DNA from: [Mycobacterium] nativiensis
GTDB lineage: Bacteria; Actinomycetota; Actinomycetes; Mycobacteriales; Mycobacteriaceae
DNA length: 64,000 nucleotides
NCBI RefSeq assembly: GCF_020172685.1
Contig: NZ_CP083986.1
Coordinates: 2,910,294-2,974,293, forward strand
Direction of reading: 5' to 3'
Made by a program: the position numbers and the translations under genes. The notes beneath the pieces are model-generated. The model was not told the DNA's origin. It did no database searches and saw nothing but the letters and a program-made list of their open reading frames with translations. Of the stretch, positions 33,120 to 42,674 are shown in pieces. How positions within the stretch are numbered: the stretch's first letter is position 1; every line of letters starts with the position of its first letter.

Positions 33120-33359
33120 AGGCCTCACCCGCAACATTAATAACATTAGCCACTCAAAATTCTCTTAATTATTAAGAGATCTCTCGCAACATACGTATCA
33201 ATAACAACTCTATCAACTGCAATAACAGTAGTTTACTTCTAACTCAATTAGATCAATAAGCTCATTTGCATCGTTAGGTGTTCAAAATGTGCAATTTCAT
33301 CAATTTGCGCGTTATGCTCGTTTACCTCACTGATATACACCTATCACGGAGGTTGTGAT
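33120..33359 (+). promoter_or_regulatory. AT-rich leader of the rpf gene
   Basis: About 230 bp with strongly lowered G+C (many TAAT, ATTA, CAAT words) in a genome otherwise near two-thirds G+C. It holds a perfect palindrome at 33161-33179, a possible -10 TATGCT at 33314-33319, and GGAGG 9 bp before the rpf ATG. AT-rich tracts of this kind are typical binding sites for the mycobacterial xenogeneic silencer Lsr2 (inference). Confidence 0.6.
33161..33179. promoter_or_regulatory. Palindrome TCTCTTAA-TTA-TTAAGAGA
   Basis: A perfect 8-bp inverted repeat with a 3-bp spacer inside the AT-rich rpf leader, about 180 bp before the start codon. It has the size of an operator for a dimeric regulator; the regulator is unknown. 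Confidence 0.4.
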
Positions 33360-33788
33360 ATGCACCGGAACACGACACGGCGTGTCGTGCAGCGCGGAAA
33401 GCGGCACCTCACGTGGGCCGCATCCGGGCTGGTCACCGGGGGGATTGTGGGCGCACTGCTGGCCTCGGCCGGTATTGCCCACGCAGACGCCAACATGATG
33501 GGCTGGGACGCGGTCGCCCAATGCGAGTCGGGTGGAAACTGGGCCGCCGATACCGGCAACGGTTTCTACGGCGGCTTGCAGTTCAAGCCATCGACCTGGC
33601 ACGCATTCGGCGGCGTGGGGTCGCCTGCGAAGGCGTCGCGGGAGGAACAGATCGCCGTCGCCACGCGGGTGCTGGACGAACAGGGTCCCTACGCCTGGCC
33701 GAAATGCGGCCCGGGACGGGTATTCCCATCCTCGGTGAAGGGCTGGGTACCGCCGGCGATGCGCAGCCTGCTCAAGCCGTTCTGGTGA
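33360..33788 (+). CDS. Resuscitation-promoting factor (short RpfC/RpfE type)
   Basis: A 142-residue secreted muralytic enzyme that cleaves peptidoglycan and promotes regrowth of dormant cells. The signal sequence (residues 1-42, basic start, then a hydrophobic helix and AHA) is followed by the lysozyme-like Rpf domain: [20 protein letters not shown] with the catalytic Glu, [15 protein letters not shown], and a Cys pair. No LysM or other added domain is present. No Rpf gene lies between the equivalent neighbours in M. tuberculosis as I recall that order, so this is an extra copy at this place. Confidence 0.92.
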   Translation: MHRNTTRRVVQRGKRHLTWAASGLVTGGIVGALLASAGIAHADANMMGWDAVAQCESGGNWAADTGNGFYGGLQFKPSTWHAFGGVGSPAKASREEQIAVATRVLDEQGPYAWPKCGPGRVFPSSVKGWVPPAMRSLLKPFW

Positions 33789-33794
33789 GGCCGA

Positions 33795-34202
33795 TCAGTT
33801 GGGCGTAAGCACCGCTTGAGTCTGGGTGACCCGGGCTACCGGCTTTCCACGGTCATCGGTGAGGTCGGTCTGCACGACGATCGTCGTGCGCCCGACGTGC
33901 AGCGGAATGCTAGTCGCGGTGACGCTGCCCGCACGCACCGCCCGGAAGAAATTCGTCTTCGATTCGATCGTCGAGGTGCTGGCCCCCTGGGGCAGGTTCG
34001 CGACCGCACAGACCGCGCCGACGGTGTCGGCGAACGCCATCAGCGCTCCCCCGTGCAGGATTCCGGCGGTGGTGCACCGCTGCGGCGCCCACGCCATGGT
34101 GGCACCCACCTGTTGCGGGGTCAGCTCGGTGACTTCGATCTGCAGGGCCGTCGCAAAAGGCATGCTGGCGACCACCATCCGGGCGAACTCGGCAGAATCC
34201 AT
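33795..34202 (-). CDS. PaaI-family hot-dog thioesterase
   Basis: A 135-residue hot-dog fold protein. TTAGILHGGALMAFADTVGAV carries the HGG motif of PaaI/YdiI-type acyl-CoA thioesterases. It converges on rpf with a 6-bp gap. ATG 34202. The acyl substrate cannot be inferred. Confidence 0.87.
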   Translation of the reverse strand: MDSAEFARMVVASMPFATALQIEVTELTPQQVGATMAWAPQRCTTAGILHGGALMAFADTVGAVCAVANLPQGASTSTIESKTNFFRAVRAGSVTATSIPLHVGRTTIVVQTDLTDDRGKPVARVTQTQAVLTPN

Positions 34203-34249
34203 GGCTGCCAGCCTGGCTGACAGTGGCGCCGATGTCTACGGCGGCAGCC

Positions 34250-36028
34250 TCAGCTCGGTTGTGGCGCCGCAGGAGCGGCGTCCATGCCGGACTCCTTGCG
34301 CTGCGCCGCGGTGATCGGCGCCGGGGCGTCGGTCAGCGGGTCGATACCGCCGCCGGACTTCGGGAAGGCGATGACTTCGCGGATCGAGTCCACCCCGGCC
34401 AGCAGCGCCACCACCCGGTCCCAGCCGAACGCCAGCCCACCGTGCGGCGGTGCGCCGAAGCTGAACGCATCGAGCAGGAAGCCGAACTTCTCCTGCGCAG
34501 CCGCTTCGTCGATCCCCATCACCTTGAAAACCTGCTGCTGAATGTCGCGGCGGTGGATACGGATCGAGCCGCCGCCGATCTCGTTGCCATTGCACACCAC
34601 GTCGTAGGCGTCGGCCAGCACCGAACCGGGATCGGATTCGATACCGCCGGCGTGTTCGGGCTTGGGCGAGGTGAAGGCGTGGTGCACCGCGGTCCAGGCG
34701 CCGGAGCCGACAGCCACGTCGCCGGCGGCGGTGGCGTCGCCGGCGGGCTCGAACAGCGGCGGGTCAACAACCCAGGTGAATGCCCAGGCGTTCGGGTCGA
34801 TCAGGTCCAGGCGGCGGGCGATCTCGCCGCGGGCCGCCCCCAGCAGCGCCCGAGACGGCTTGACCGGCCCCGCCGCGAAGAAGATGCAGTCACCCGGGTT
34901 GGCGCCCACGTGAGCGGCCAGCCCGGCGCGCTCGGCATCGGTGAGGTTCTTGGCGACCGGCCCGGACAACTCGCCGTCCTCGCCGACCAACACATAGGCA
35001 AGGCCCTTGGCCCCGCGCTGCTTGGCCCACTCCTGCCAACCGTCCAGGGTGCGCCGAGGCTGCGACGCCCCGCCCGGCATGACGACCGCACCCACATAGG
35101 GTGCCTGGAACACCCGGAAAGTGGTGTCTGAGAAGAACTCTGTGCATTCCACCAGTTCCAGACCGAACCGCAGGTCGGGCTTGTCCGAACCGAACCGGCG
35201 CATCGCGTCGGCGTAGGTCATCCGGGGCAGCGGCAGCGGTAGGTCGTAGCCGATCAGTGCCCACAGCGCCTTGAGCACCTGCTCGGCGATGCCGATCACG
35301 TCCTCGGAGTCCACGAAGCTCATCTCCAGGTCCAGCTGGGTGAACTCGGGCTGGCGGTCGGCGCGGAAGTCCTCGTCCCGGTAGCAGCGGGCGATCTGGT
35401 AATAGCGCTCCATGCCGGCCACCATCAGCAACTGCTTGAACAGCTGGGGGCTCTGCGGCAACGCGTAGAACGAGCCGGGCTGCAGCCGCGCAGGCACCAG
35501 GAAGTCGCGCGCGCCCTCCGGGGTGGAGCGGGTCAGGGTGGGGGTTTCGATCTCGACGAAATCCTGCTCCGCCAGCACCGCCCGGGCGGCCGCGTTGACC
35601 TTCGAGCGCAGTCGCAGCGCGGCGCCGGGGCCGTTCTCGCGACGCAGGTCCAGGTAGCGGTGCCGCAGCCGGGCCTCTTCGCCGGCCGCTTCGTCGAGCT
35701 GGAACGGCAGCGGCGCCGCCTCGTTGAGCACGGTCAGCTCGGTCGCGTTGACCTCGATGGCGCCGGTGGGCAGGTCCGGGTTCTCATTCCCAGTCGGCCG
35801 GACCTCCACCACGCCGGTGACCGCCACACAGAACTCGGCACGCAGCCGGTGCGCCTGCTCCAGCACCGCCGCATCGCGGAACACCACCTGCGCCACCCCG
35901 GAGGCATCGCGCAGGTCGATGAAGATGACGCCGCCGTGGTCACGTCGGCGAGCCACCCAGCCGGCCAGCGTCACGCTCAGTCCGGCGTCGGTGGCCCGCA
36001 ATGAACCGGCGTCGTGGCTGCGCAACAC
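34250..36028 (-). CDS. aspS: Aspartyl-tRNA synthetase (bacterial type, probably non-discriminating)
   Basis: A 592-residue class II synthetase with the N-terminal OB anticodon-binding domain, motif 2 ([18 protein letters not shown]), the GAD insertion and motif 3 ([13 protein letters not shown]). GTG 36028 is preferred; a TTG one codon upstream is also open. Mycobacterial AspRS also charges tRNA-Asn with Asp, because the genus uses the amidotransferase route. Confidence 0.96.
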   Translation of the reverse strand: MLRSHDAGSLRATDAGLSVTLAGWVARRRDHGGVIFIDLRDASGVAQVVFRDAAVLEQAHRLRAEFCVAVTGVVEVRPTGNENPDLPTGAIEVNATELTVLNEAAPLPFQLDEAAGEEARLRHRYLDLRRENGPGAALRLRSKVNAAARAVLAEQDFVEIETPTLTRSTPEGARDFLVPARLQPGSFYALPQSPQLFKQLLMVAGMERYYQIARCYRDEDFRADRQPEFTQLDLEMSFVDSEDVIGIAEQVLKALWALIGYDLPLPLPRMTYADAMRRFGSDKPDLRFGLELVECTEFFSDTTFRVFQAPYVGAVVMPGGASQPRRTLDGWQEWAKQRGAKGLAYVLVGEDGELSGPVAKNLTDAERAGLAAHVGANPGDCIFFAAGPVKPSRALLGAARGEIARRLDLIDPNAWAFTWVVDPPLFEPAGDATAAGDVAVGSGAWTAVHHAFTSPKPEHAGGIESDPGSVLADAYDVVCNGNEIGGGSIRIHRRDIQQQVFKVMGIDEAAAQEKFGFLLDAFSFGAPPHGGLAFGWDRVVALLAGVDSIREVIAFPKSGGGIDPLTDAPAPITAAQRKESGMDAAPAAPQPS

Positions 36029-36138
36029 CAAAGGGCCCCTTTGCTCGAAGACGGTCGAATAACGGTTCGACCGTCGCCAATACTAGAGCCAACGCGCTGC
36101 CCTGCCCCGCGCCGGTCGGTGCTCTAAGCTGGCTCACT

Positions 36139-37227
36139 GTGACCAACGGCACCGATGACCTCGACTTCGACTACGACGATGAGGAGTACGAGGAAGAAGA
36201 CGCCTCCCCGAAGCAGGCCAACAGCCTCAAGTGGGGGCTGGCCGCGGTGGTCGTGTTGGCCGTGGTCGCACTGGTTTTGGTGGCCGTGGTGTTGCTGGGT
36301 GGCGACCCGAGCAAGGGCAACGCCGACGGCGCCGCCTCCAGCCGCAACGCGGCCTCGGGCATCGCCAGCGCAGACGACACCGGGCCGGTCTCGATCATCA
36401 TCACCGACCCCAGCTGCACCGCCTGGAGCTCGATCAGCGGCAACCTGTCCAACACGCTGTCGCTGCTGGGACACGGCAAGTGGAACGAGCGCGATCAGTC
36501 GATCCCGGCCACGGCGTGGAACGACGAACAGAAGAAGGAGTACCTGGCCGCCGGGCAGGTGGTGCGCAACGCCGCCGCCCAGACCGTCGGCCTGGTGAAG
36601 CTCACCCCACACCGGGCCATGCGTGAGCTCTACGAGCAGTTCATCGCCTACGCCCGCGCCTTCGTCGAGCACATCCCCACCTACACCGCGCGCGACGCCG
36701 CGTTGGCAGGCACCGCGCACAGCGCCGCGTCGGCGTTGGCCGCGATCTGCGCGGCGGCCAACAACGGGTCGGCGGCGGCCCGCGGGCCGCTGGTCGAGGC
36801 CCAGACCACACCCAGCAAGGTCGCCTCGCCCGGTAACCCGACCAACCCGCAGCGGTATCTGACCGGCCCCAATTCGGTCTGCGGCGACTGGAAGGCCGCC
36901 CTGGACAAGTTCGGCGTCGACACCGCCGAGTGGACGGAGATCGACCCGAGTATCCCGGCGACCTACTGGAACCCCCAGCAGAAGGCGATCAACCTGGCCG
37001 TCGGTCCGGTGATGATCAGCCTGGCCAACAAGATGCAGCAACTGGGCCGCCGCAGCAACAACGCCACCCTGCAGGACTTCGCGGAGCTGTCCTCGCAGTA
37101 TCGCCGGGCGTTCGTGCTGTCGCTGCCGACGTACGACCCGACGGACAACTATCTGGCCAATGCCGCGACATTCCTGTCCACCACGGTGCTCGGTGGGTGT
37201 GCGTCGACGGGGACGGCCGGCGGGTAA
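36139..37227 (+). CDS. Membrane-anchored protein with a duplicated extracytoplasmic domain
   Basis: A 362-residue protein. A very acidic cytoplasmic head (DDLDFDYDDEEYEEEDA), one transmembrane helix (about 35-57) and two similar outer domains follow. Domain 1 (about 88-200) and domain 2 (about 245-355) share SIPATxWNxxQK and a similar pattern C-x-W ... AFV-PTY-aa-C. GTG 36139 follows the -10-like TAAGCT (36125-36130) and has no Shine-Dalgarno sequence, so the mRNA may be leaderless. The open frame upstream is not needed. No named family recognised. Confidence 0.8.
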   Translation: MTNGTDDLDFDYDDEEYEEEDASPKQANSLKWGLAAVVVLAVVALVLVAVVLLGGDPSKGNADGAASSRNAASGIASADDTGPVSIIITDPSCTAWSSISGNLSNTLSLLGHGKWNERDQSIPATAWNDEQKKEYLAAGQVVRNAAAQTVGLVKLTPHRAMRELYEQFIAYARAFVEHIPTYTARDAALAGTAHSAASALAAICAAANNGSAAARGPLVEAQTTPSKVASPGNPTNPQRYLTGPNSVCGDWKAALDKFGVDTAEWTEIDPSIPATYWNPQQKAINLAVGPVMISLANKMQQLGRRSNNATLQDFAELSSQYRRAFVLSLPTYDPTDNYLANAATFLSTTVLGGCASTGTAGG

Positions 37228-37342
37228 ACCGCGGCATCCCGCGACCTCACTCGAAACGCGTCGAGTGTGCGGTTCTGTACGGTGACGCCAGCGCGTCGCG
37301 TACATCACCGGACACTCGGCGCTTTTTCAATCCCGCACGACG

Positions 37343-37380
37343 CAAGAACCGGCGCAGCCTGTTGGCTGCGCCGGTTCTTG
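37343..37380. terminator. Bidirectional terminator beside second esx pair
   Basis: A perfect 17-bp stem (CAAGAACCGGCGCAGCC at 37343-37359 with 37364-37380) with a TGTT loop, between convergent genes. It shares its core with the terminator at 15568-15605. Confidence 0.8.
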
Positions 37381-37397
37381 TTCGAGCCTGGTGTGGG

Positions 37398-37682
37398 TCA
37401 GGCCCAGCTGGAGCCGACGGAGGCGTCGGTGTTGGCCATGTTGTTACCGGCGGTCTGCACCTTCTGACCGTGGGCGTTGGCCTGCTCGTAGATCACCGCG
37501 AAGTTGCGACCCAACTGCGACACGAACTCCTGGCAGGCCACCGAACCCGAACCACCCCAGAAATCACCCGCGGCGAGCACATCGTGCACGATCGCCTGGT
37601 GCTCAGCCTCCAACGAGGCCGCCTGGGCGCGGATCAGCGCACCGTGAGCATTGACATCACCGAACTGGTAGTTGATCGACAT
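37398..37682 (-). CDS. WXG100 protein, EsxL/EsxN family, second copy
   Basis: A 94-residue ESX-5 substrate, one residue different from the product of 15266-15550 (Ser in EFVSQ). WxG is FWGG. ATG 37682 follows GGGGAT after the esxK-like stop. The pair forms the classical PE-PPE-esxK-esxL order with the genes upstream. Confidence 0.94.
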   Translation of the reverse strand: MSINYQFGDVNAHGALIRAQAASLEAEHQAIVHDVLAAGDFWGGSGSVACQEFVSQLGRNFAVIYEQANAHGQKVQTAGNNMANTDASVGSSWA

Positions 37683-37701
37683 AGCTCAATATCCCCTTCT
37701 G

Positions 37702-38001
37702 CTAGCTGCCCGACAGGATCTGCTGCGAAGCAGCTTCCTGGCTCTCGTAGTGGTTGGCGTCCCGGATCAGGCCGTCGCGCACCCCGTGCAGCATCGTCAC
37801 GATGTTGCGGAACGCGGTCTGCATCTGACCCATGGTGTCCATCGAGGTCCGCTCGGCCAGACCACCCCAGCCCGCACCCGAGATGTTGGTCGAGGACGCC
37901 CACATCCGACGCGCCTCATCCTCCACCGTCTGCGCGTGCACGTCGAAACGGCCCGCCATCGCCCGCATCGCGTCCGGATCGGTCATAAAACGTGCTGCCA
38001 T
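37702..38001 (-). CDS. WXG100 protein, EsxK family, second copy
   Basis: A 99-residue ESX-5 substrate with GWGG turn and the YxxxE export motif (YESQE), ending in QILSGS. It differs from the first copy at a few residues at the N-terminus and in the last seven. 80 bp downstream of the PPE stop. Confidence 0.94.
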   Translation of the reverse strand: MAARFMTDPDAMRAMAGRFDVHAQTVEDEARRMWASSTNISGAGWGGLAERTSMDTMGQMQTAFRNIVTMLHGVRDGLIRDANHYESQEAASQQILSGS

Positions 38002-38081
38002 GATTTTCTCCCTCTCGCTTGGAATTCGTTGTGGTGCCAGGCGCCGGCCCGGCGGTCACGTTTGTGTTCAGGCCCCTTCCG

Positions 38082-39284
38082 TTACCCACCCGCCGGCGAA
38101 CGGGGCATAACTTTCGGGGCCTTGGCGGCGACCGCGCCGAGTCCGCGTCCGGCCATCGCGCCCATCAGCGCGTTACCGAACGGGCCGCCGGGCATGCCCG
38201 ACGTCGCCGACATGGTCTGGATCGGGGCGCTGACGGTGGTGGACGGCAGCACCGGGGCTGCGCGGACCATGCCGTCGGCGGCCATCGACCAGGCTTGCGG
38301 GACCTTCAGCGCGCCCATCGAGGCGGCCTGGCCCAGCTTGGCGGAGATGGCGTTGGTGGCCGTGGAGAAGTGGCCTGCCAGCACGCCGACCGCGCCTTGC
38401 AGCTTGTCGTTGACGAAGTCGCCGATCTGGGTCATCAGGGTGCCGGTGCCGCCCGCGCCGGCGGTCTGGCCAGCCAGGGCACCCGCAGTTCCGCCCATGG
38501 CTCCCATGCGGGCCAGCTGCGGCAGCATCATCAGCATGCGCATGCCCATCATGCCGAAGGAGCTGCCCATGGTCAGCGGCGAAGTCAGCGAGTTGATCGA
38601 GGTGGCCGCCATCTTCGCGCCGAGCATCGTCGAGGGCAGGCCGGCAGCGTCGAGGAGACCGCCGACGGTGGACAGGTCATAGCCGCCGGTCCCAGGAGTG
38701 GGCGTGCCGCCACCGGTGCCCGGGTTCGGGCCTCCCTCAGCCGACCCCGGCTGCGTCGCCTGGGCCGAGTTCGGCGGCGAAGACTGCGGCTGCATCAGAT
38801 TGTTGTTGGCCTGGGCCGACCCGTTGTAGGTGTCCATCGCAACACCGTCTTGGGCCCACATCGCCTCGTACTGGGCCTCGGTCGCCGCGATCGCCGGGGT
38901 GTTCTGACCGAAGAAGTTCGTCGAGATCAGCGCCAGCAGCATCGCCCGGTTGGCCGCGATCACCGGCGGCGGCACCGAGCCGGCGCGGGCCGCCTCGAAC
39001 AGCCCGGCCGCCTGGGTGGCCAACGCCGCATTCTGGGCGGCTGTGGCCGACGCCTGCTGCAGCCACGCCACGTAGGGTGCGACCGAGGTGGTCGCCGCCG
39101 CGGAACCAGCGCCGGTCCACGTCGAACTCAGGTTGGTGATCACCGACTGGGTGGCCGTCGCCGAGGTGGACAGTTCGGCGGCCAGGTTGGTCCAGGCGGC
39201 CGCCGCCTCCAGCAGGGGCGACGAACCCGGTCCGGTATAGATCAAGCCGGAGTTGATCTCCGGCGGAAAGATACTGAAGCTCAT
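38082..39284 (-). CDS. PPE family protein (SVP-like), second locus
   Basis: A 400-residue PPE protein: FPPEINSGLIYTGPGSSPLL at the N-terminus, a WxG-type WTG near residue 56, a Pro/Gly/Thr-rich linker near 190-205, a Met-rich hydrophobic stretch (about 248-265), and GALKVPQAW in place of the SVP motif. It is distinct from the three PPEs at 10-14 kb. The PE gene lies 14 bp upstream, the normal PE-PPE order. Confidence 0.93.
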   Translation of the reverse strand: MSFSIFPPEINSGLIYTGPGSSPLLEAAAAWTNLAAELSTSATATQSVITNLSSTWTGAGSAAATTSVAPYVAWLQQASATAAQNAALATQAAGLFEAARAGSVPPPVIAANRAMLLALISTNFFGQNTPAIAATEAQYEAMWAQDGVAMDTYNGSAQANNNLMQPQSSPPNSAQATQPGSAEGGPNPGTGGGTPTPGTGGYDLSTVGGLLDAAGLPSTMLGAKMAATSINSLTSPLTMGSSFGMMGMRMLMMLPQLARMGAMGGTAGALAGQTAGAGGTGTLMTQIGDFVNDKLQGAVGVLAGHFSTATNAISAKLGQAASMGALKVPQAWSMAADGMVRAAPVLPSTTVSAPIQTMSATSGMPGGPFGNALMGAMAGRGLGAVAAKAPKVMPRSPAGG

Positions 39285-39298
39285 CTATACGCCCCGAC

Positions 39299-39598
39299 TC
39301 AGCCGGCCGACGAAGCGTTAGCGGCCTCGGTGAGGGCGTAGGCGTTCGAGTTGCCGCTCAGGGTGGCGACAATCTGCTGGTGCACAGCCGCAGCCTGCGC
39401 GCTGACCTGCTGGAACATCTGGGCGTGCGCAGAGAACTGGGCAGCAGTCATCGCCGAGACCATGTCGGCGGCAGGAGGGAGCACACCTGTGGTGGGCGCG
39501 GCCGCAGCCGTCATGCCGGTAGTCATAGCGTCACCGATCCCCGACAGGCTGCCAGCAGCCGCCGTCAGAATCTCTGGCTGGGCGGTTACGAACGACAT
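39299..39598 (-). CDS. PE family protein, second locus
   Basis: A 99-residue PE-domain-only protein (SFVTAQPEIL; export motif YALTE near the end). It heads the PE-PPE-esxK-esxL unit and has a strong AGGAGG at 39602-39607. Sequence similar but not identical to the PE at 14539. Confidence 0.93.
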   Translation of the reverse strand: MSFVTAQPEILTAAAGSLSGIGDAMTTGMTAAAAPTTGVLPPAADMVSAMTAAQFSAHAQMFQQVSAQAAAVHQQIVATLSGNSNAYALTEAANASSAG

Positions 39599-40088
39599 CT
39601 AATCCTCCTGGAACCGTGAAGCGTGTGATGGTGTACGTCTGTGCTGTTGCGCGGAAGAGGTCCACGTCACTGATTGACGCACGTCACTCTAGCGGACCGA
39701 AGTGATAACGGCCTGATAAACCTGTGGCTGCTGATGCTGCCGACAACTCGCACCCCGTCGGACATCGAGGACCGTTTACAACGAGCTGACGCGTTCACCG
39801 AGCAGGCAACCTCTCCCGATAGCTGTGGCGACTGAGGTGGAGTGTTGTCCACTTGCAGCCGGATGCAGAACGTAACACCAGTACCACCGACAGGTACAGC
39901 ACGGCGACAAACATTCAGTAAAGGTTTGGGAACCGGTCAGACAAGACCGGGTCCAGTTAACTAAGCACTCGGATTTGTCGCGTTCAACCTGAGGCTCCAG
40001 CCGGTTTCGGTGTGCAAAGCTGATGTGGCCGCGAGCCCGACGGGCCGCAGAAGCGCCCAGTACCTACGGAAAACCCACGGAGCGTGCA
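39599..40088. other. Divergent promoter region between PE and metallopeptidase genes
   Basis: 490 bp without a supported gene. The PE-proximal half contains a 9-bp direct repeat CACGTCACT at 39663-39671 and 39680-39688, and is somewhat AT-richer around 39690-39790. Promoters for the ESX-5 substrate operon and for the metallopeptidase gene must lie here. Confidence 0.5.
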
Positions 40089-40964
40089 ATGACCTTCAAC
40101 GAGGGCATGCGGATCGACACCAGCACCACGTCTTCCGGCGGCGCCGGCCGTGGGATCGCGATCGGCGGTGGCGTCGCCGGACTGCTGATCATGGTGGTGG
40201 CGCTGCTGCTGGGCGCCGACCCCGGCGACGTGCTCAGCCAGCAGCCGGTGGACCGCGGGCAGTACTCCGCGCCCGGGTTCGACCTCGAAAAGTGCCGTAC
40301 CGGTGCCGACGCCAATAAGTACGTGCAATGCCGGGTGGTGGCCACCGCCAACTCCGTCGACGCAGTGTGGTCGGACCTGATGCGCGACTACACCCGCCCG
40401 CAGGTCGAGCTGTTCAGTGGCCAGACCAACACCGCTTGCGGAGCCGCCACCAGCGCCGTCGGGCCGTTCTACTGCCCCGCCGACCGGACCGCCTACTTCG
40501 ACACCGACTTCTTCCAGGTACTGGTCAACCAGTTCGGCTCCAGCAGCGGCCCGCTGGCCCAGGAGTATGTAGTGGCGCACGAGTTCGGCCACCACGTGCA
40601 GAACCTGCGCGGCGTGCTCGGCCGGGCCCAGCACGGCGCGCAGGGCGCGACCGGCGCCGGGGTACGCACCGAGCTGCAGGCCGACTGCTACGCCGGGGTC
40701 TGGGCGCACTACGCGGCGGTGACCAAGCAGGAGAGCACCGGGGTGCCCTTCCTGCAGCCGCTGACCGACAACGACATTCGCGACGCACTGTCGGCGGCCT
40801 CGTCGGTGGGTGACGACCGCATTCAGGAGGCCGCCACCGGCCGCGTCAACCCGGAGTCCTGGACCCACGGCGCGTCGGCCCAGCGTCAGCACTGGTTCAC
40901 TGTCGGCTACCAGACCGGTGACCCCAACCAATGCGACACCTTCGCCGCCGCTGACCTGGGCTAA
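40089..40964 (+). CDS. Neutral zinc metallopeptidase, YpfJ-like (Rv2575-like)
   Basis: A 291-residue protein with a Gly/Ser-rich head, one transmembrane helix (about 22-42) and an outer zinc peptidase domain. The zincin motif is HEFGHH and the third ligand is in ELQADCYAG; three further Cys may form disulfides. ATG 40089 is chosen (MTFNEGMR); the upstream frame is low in coding character. Its stop overlaps the convergent DapA-like stop. Confidence 0.88.
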   Translation: MTFNEGMRIDTSTTSSGGAGRGIAIGGGVAGLLIMVVALLLGADPGDVLSQQPVDRGQYSAPGFDLEKCRTGADANKYVQCRVVATANSVDAVWSDLMRDYTRPQVELFSGQTNTACGAATSAVGPFYCPADRTAYFDTDFFQVLVNQFGSSSGPLAQEYVVAHEFGHHVQNLRGVLGRAQHGAQGATGAGVRTELQADCYAGVWAHYAAVTKQESTGVPFLQPLTDNDIRDALSAASSVGDDRIQEAATGRVNPESWTHGASAQRQHWFTVGYQTGDPNQCDTFAAADLG

Positions 40965-41833
40965 AGCGAAAGCAGCCCGCTCAGCTCCGCCCGACCGGCG
41001 TCGTCCAGCGGCAGCAGCGGGCGTCGCGGCGGGCCGGCCGGTACCCCGAGCAGTTCCAGGCCGGCCTTGACGGTGGTGGCCAGGCCGCCGGCCACGATGA
41101 ACTGCAGCAGCGGCTTGAGGTCGTCATAGAGCGCCTGCGCCTTGTCCTGCTCACCGGCGGCGACCGCGGTATAGAGGTCCAGGCACGGCTGCGGGCGCAG
41201 GTTCGGCGCCGCGGTGCACCAGCCGGCGGCCCCGGCGCGCAGCGCGTCGAGGACCAGTGGGTTGCTGCCGTTGAAGAACGGCAGGCGCCCGTCGGACAGC
41301 TTGGCGATCCGCAGCATCCGGGCCAGATCCCCGGTGGACTCCTTGACCATGGTCACGTGCTCGATGCTCTCGAACATGGCGACCAACAGTTCGGGGCTCA
41401 TGTCGATGCCGGAGGTGGCCGGGTTGTTGTAGGCCACGATGTCGACGTCGACGGCGTCCGAAACTGCCTGATAGTGGGTGGTGATCTCCCGCTCGGTGAG
41501 CTTCCAGTAGGAGACCGGCGAGACCATCACCGCATCCGCGCCGGCCTGCGCGGCGTAGCGGGCGCGGCGCACGGTGCGCGCGGTGGTCAGGTCCGACACC
41601 CCCACCAGCACCGGCAGCCGTCCGGCAACCGCGGCGATCGAGGCGTCGACGCAGGCGTCGAATTCGTCTTCGTCGAGGTAGGCGAGTTCACCGGTGCTGC
41701 CCAGCGGGGCGATGGCGTGCACGCCGGCCTCGACGAGCCGGTCGATGACGGTGGCCAGGACCGCGGTGTCGATTCCGCCGTCACGGAAGGGCGTCACCGG
41801 ATAGCCGATGACACCGTGCAACTGTGCTGCCAC
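40961..41833 (-). CDS. DapA/NAL-family pyruvate-type lyase
   Basis: A 290-residue class I aldolase-fold protein. The Schiff-base Lys lies in VKESTGD, the Tyr in YNNPATSG, and the carboxylate-binding motif is PLGSTGEL. Members include dihydrodipicolinate synthase and several sugar-acid aldolases. The tandem with a class II aldolase and a cupin regulator points to catabolism, not lysine synthesis. The GTG start 41833 has AAGGAG upstream. The substrate is unknown. Confidence 0.86.
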   Translation of the reverse strand: MAAQLHGVIGYPVTPFRDGGIDTAVLATVIDRLVEAGVHAIAPLGSTGELAYLDEDEFDACVDASIAAVAGRLPVLVGVSDLTTARTVRRARYAAQAGADAVMVSPVSYWKLTEREITTHYQAVSDAVDVDIVAYNNPATSGIDMSPELLVAMFESIEHVTMVKESTGDLARMLRIAKLSDGRLPFFNGSNPLVLDALRAGAAGWCTAAPNLRPQPCLDLYTAVAAGEQDKAQALYDDLKPLLQFIVAGGLATTVKAGLELLGVPAGPPRRPLLPLDDAGRAELSGLLSL

Positions 41834-41844
41834 AAGAGACTCCT

Positions 41845-41871
41845 TGTCCTATTGGGTCTGTCTTATTGGGT
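41845..41871. promoter_or_regulatory. Tandem motif TGTCYTATTGGGT, two copies
   Basis: TGTCCTATTGGGT (41845-41857) and TGTCTTATTGGGT (41859-41871), 14 bp apart, between the aldolase and DapA-like genes; the second covers the aldolase stop. A reverse-strand version (TGTCCTATCGGGT) occurs at 42699-42687. Possible sites for the XRE-cupin regulator. Confidence 0.4.
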
Positions 41872-42648
41872 GATCGCGTCGGGGTGCCCGGCCAGGGCGC
41901 GGCGGGCGTAGTAGGCGAAATTGGCCTGGCTGCGGTTGGGCAGCAGGGTCCAGTCGTGGGCTTCGCGGGCCAGCTTCTCGGGAAGTTCTTTGACGGTCCC
42001 GGCGGCCATGGCGGCCAGTTGCAGGGCGGCGGCACGCTCGATCAACACCGCCAGTGAGCAGGCCTCCTCCACGCTGGCGCCGGCCACGATCTGGCCGTGG
42101 TGCGCCAGCAGGATCGCCTTCTTGTCGCCGATCGCTTCGGAGATGATCTCGCCCTCCTCGTTGCCGACCGGAACCCCCGGCCACAGCGGCAGGAAGGCGC
42201 AGTCGTCGTAGAGCGGTGTGGTGTCCATGTGCGAGACGATCAGCGGGGTCTCGAGCATGGACAGGGCGGCGACATGAAACGGGTGGGTGTGCACGATGCA
42301 CTGCACATCGGGGCGGGCCCGGTAGATCCAGCTGTGGAATCGGTTGGCGGGGTTGGCCATCCCCTCACCCTCGATGACGTTGAGGTCTTCGTCGACAAGC
42401 AGCAGGTTGGCGTCGGTGATCTCGTCGAACCCGAGACCGAGCCGCTGGGTGTAATAGGTGCCCGGCGCCTCGGCACGGGCGGTGATCTGCCCGGCCAGGC
42501 CCGAGTCATGACCGCGGTCGGACAGCGCCCGGCAGGTCAGCGCCAATTTCTGCCGGGTGGACCATTGACTTCCGGCGAAGTTCTCCGCGAAGCGGTGCTC
42601 CGCGCGTTGCATCAGGTCGGATTTGGAATCGTCGAACGTGGTGCCCAT
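41863..42648 (-). CDS. Class II aldolase/adducin family protein
   Basis: A 261-residue zinc aldolase or decarboxylase of the fuculose-phosphate aldolase fold. The metal-binding HTHPFH and LLAHHG segments are visible. ATG 42648 with AGGAG is chosen; the open frame continues upstream through the divergent gene but is not coding there. It is transcribed with the DapA-like gene (29-bp gap) and divergently from the XRE-cupin regulator. Confidence 0.88.
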   Translation of the reverse strand: MGTTFDDSKSDLMQRAEHRFAENFAGSQWSTRQKLALTCRALSDRGHDSGLAGQITARAEAPGTYYTQRLGLGFDEITDANLLLVDEDLNVIEGEGMANPANRFHSWIYRARPDVQCIVHTHPFHVAALSMLETPLIVSHMDTTPLYDDCAFLPLWPGVPVGNEEGEIISEAIGDKKAILLAHHGQIVAGASVEEACSLAVLIERAAALQLAAMAAGTVKELPEKLAREAHDWTLLPNRSQANFAYYARRALAGHPDAITQ

Positions 42649-42674
42649 GGCAACTCCTCGGTGACGGGTCGGTA

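Noticed and set aside
33120..33359. c-di-AMP (ydaO) riboswitch before rpf
   Set aside because: Such riboswitches precede some actinobacterial rpf genes, but this leader is AT-rich with none of the G-rich conserved ydaO segments; only a short palindrome is visible.
40961..41833. DapA-like gene as the lysine-pathway dihydrodipicolinate synthase
   Set aside because: It is paired with a class II aldolase and an XRE-cupin regulator, not with lysine genes, so a catabolic paralogue is more likely.
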